Assembly (NCBI GenBank): GCA_016292045.1
Contig: JAEEZX010000073.1
Location: forward strand, 1-64,000
Length of the DNA: 64,000 bases
Reading direction: 5' to 3'
Source of the DNA: Bacteroidaceae bacterium
Lineage (GTDB): Bacteria > Bacteroidota > Bacteroidia > Bacteroidales > Bacteroidaceae
Each line of letters begins with the position of its first letter. The first letter of the stretch is position 1. The translations under genes and the position numbers were made by a program. The notes beneath the pieces were generated by a model that saw only the letters and a program-made list of their open reading frames with translations, had not been told where the DNA came from and ran no database searches. This document shows positions 63,219 through 64,000 of this stretch, piece by piece.

Positions 63219-64000
63219 ATGAAAAAGTTATTTGCAATTGTTGCATTGGTAGCTGCTTGCTCTTTCGCCATGACGCAGAGCGTTGTAGCCCAGGATGAAG
63301 AGGCAGCTGTTGAGGCTGTTGACACTGCTGCTGTGGAAGAAGCAGACAGTGCTGCTGTAGAAGAGGCTGCTCCCGTTGAGGAGGAGGTTGCTATTGTAGA
63401 GGAAGAGAGCGAGGGTATCCACAAGGCTCTGAAGACAAAGTTCATCGAGGGTGGTGCCGACTTCATGTCTCTCGTTGCTATCGCATTAGTATTGGGTCTG
63501 GCATTCTGCATTGAGCGTGTTATCTACCTCTCTCTGGCTCAGATCAACACCCGCAAGTTCACCGCTGAGCTGGCCGACCTCGTAGGTGCTGGTAAGGTGG
63601 AAGAGGCTATCAAGTATGCTGCTGCTACCCGCGGTCCCGTGGCTCAGGTAAGCCGCAAGGCTCTGGAGTGCCTCAACTCAAAGGACCAGAACGACATTGC
63701 AACAATCGAGCGTACCATCAATATGGAGGCTGAGGTGCAGGGTTCTTATCTTGAGGAGAACTGCTCTTGGATCACCCTCTTCATTGCCATGGCTCCTTCT
63801 TTGGGATTCCTTGGTACTGTGATCGGTATGGTCATGGCCTTCGACCAGATTCAGAAGGCAGGTGATATTAGCCCGACAGTCGTTGCCGGCGGTATGAAGG
63901 TCGCCCTTATTACCACCATCTTCGGTATCGTGGTTGCCCTGATTCTTCAGGTATTCTACAACTTCATCCTAGCTCGTGTAGAGGCTCTCACTGGTAACAT
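63219..64000 (+). CDS. exbB: MotA/TolQ/ExbB proton channel family protein (partial)
   Basis: The gene is cut by the right edge after 260 codons. It begins with an N-terminal signal-like helix (LFAIVALVAACSFAMT), then an acidic, Ala- and Glu-rich segment (about 25-65) that is usual in Bacteroidota ExbB but absent in E. coli. The first channel helix is at about 85-105 (LVAIALVLGLAFCIERVIY). The C-terminal part has ITLFIAMAPSLGFLGTVIGM and MKVALITTIFGIVVALI, the two conserved channel helices. ExbB forms the proton channel that energises TonB; tonB lies 2 kb upstream. exbD genes are expected beyond the edge. Confidence 0.9.
   Translation, partial: MKKLFAIVALVAACSFAMTQSVVAQDEEAAVEAVDTAAVEEADSAAVEEAAPVEEEVAIVEEESEGIHKALKTKFIEGGADFMSLVAIALVLGLAFCIERVIYLSLAQINTRKFTAELADLVGAGKVEEAIKYAAATRGPVAQVSRKALECLNSKDQNDIATIERTINMEAEVQGSYLEENCSWITLFIAMAPSLGFLGTVIGMVMAFDQIQKAGDISPTVVAGGMKVALITTIFGIVVALILQVFYNFILARVEALTGN

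Overview
The window reads as chromosome of a Bacteroidales bacterium, most likely Prevotella or a close relative. The evidence is: many promoters of the Bacteroidota type (TAnnTTTG near -7, sometimes with a TTG or TTTG 19-22 bases upstream); the type IX secretion gene porQ next to cmk and ispH; C-terminal sorting-like tails on several exported proteins; family proteins typical of the phylum (PCMD, calycin-like, DUF4292, FtsL-like, regulators joining periplasmic sensors to cytoplasmic HTH domains); and gene orders common in that group. No phage, insertion sequence, CRISPR array or integrase was seen. The base composition looks even.

Layout. 1-3186: a partial lipocalin-like exported protein, a lipidated membrane-spanning regulator, and a CotH-like protein. 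The first two promoters carry the same phased TGCGAAA operator array. 3188-9488 (minus): a five-gene surface-polymer operon with two LTA-synthase-like transferases, two glycosyltransferases and an acyltransferase. 9593-12271 (plus): an MsbA-like exporter and a SIMPL protein. 12406-18159 (plus): a large GH31 glycosidase and an AraC regulator with a periplasmic sensor but no kinase or receiver. 18160-18773: gene-free and filled with a GGCC-rich inverted-repeat family. 18774-21157 (minus): gyrB, rpsT, tRNA-Glu. 21309-21869 (plus): a short recO, overlapping ftsZ tail to tail. 21831-36165 (minus): the division and cell-wall cluster rsmH-ftsL-ftsI-murE-mraY-murD-ftsW-murG-murC-ftsQ-ftsA-ftsZ. 36656-44125 (plus): a lipoprotein, a beta-barrel protein and three paralogous PCMD proteins, closed by a strong terminator. 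44263-51810 (plus): an odd membrane AraC protein, then acyltransferase, dgt, dut, TPR protein, DUF4292 lipoprotein and an EnvC-like protein. 51782-60300: an M20 deacylase, acyl-CoA ligase, prfB, a CYTH protein, a sodium symporter, and ispH-cmk-porQ on minus. 60468-64000 (plus): tonB, a polyprenyl synthase, tatD, tRNA-Ser and the start of exbB.

How it fits together. Most of the window is envelope biology: peptidoglycan synthesis and septation, a putative surface polymer pathway, lipid export, TonB/ExbB energy coupling, isoprenoid supply, and a type IX component with several candidate cargo proteins. The least explained parts are the regulator pair at 1-1545, the PCMD cluster with its neighbouring chimeric regulator (36656-45645), the GGCC repeat island, and short tandem arrays (period 7, 8 or 11, mostly about four units) at many gene borders.
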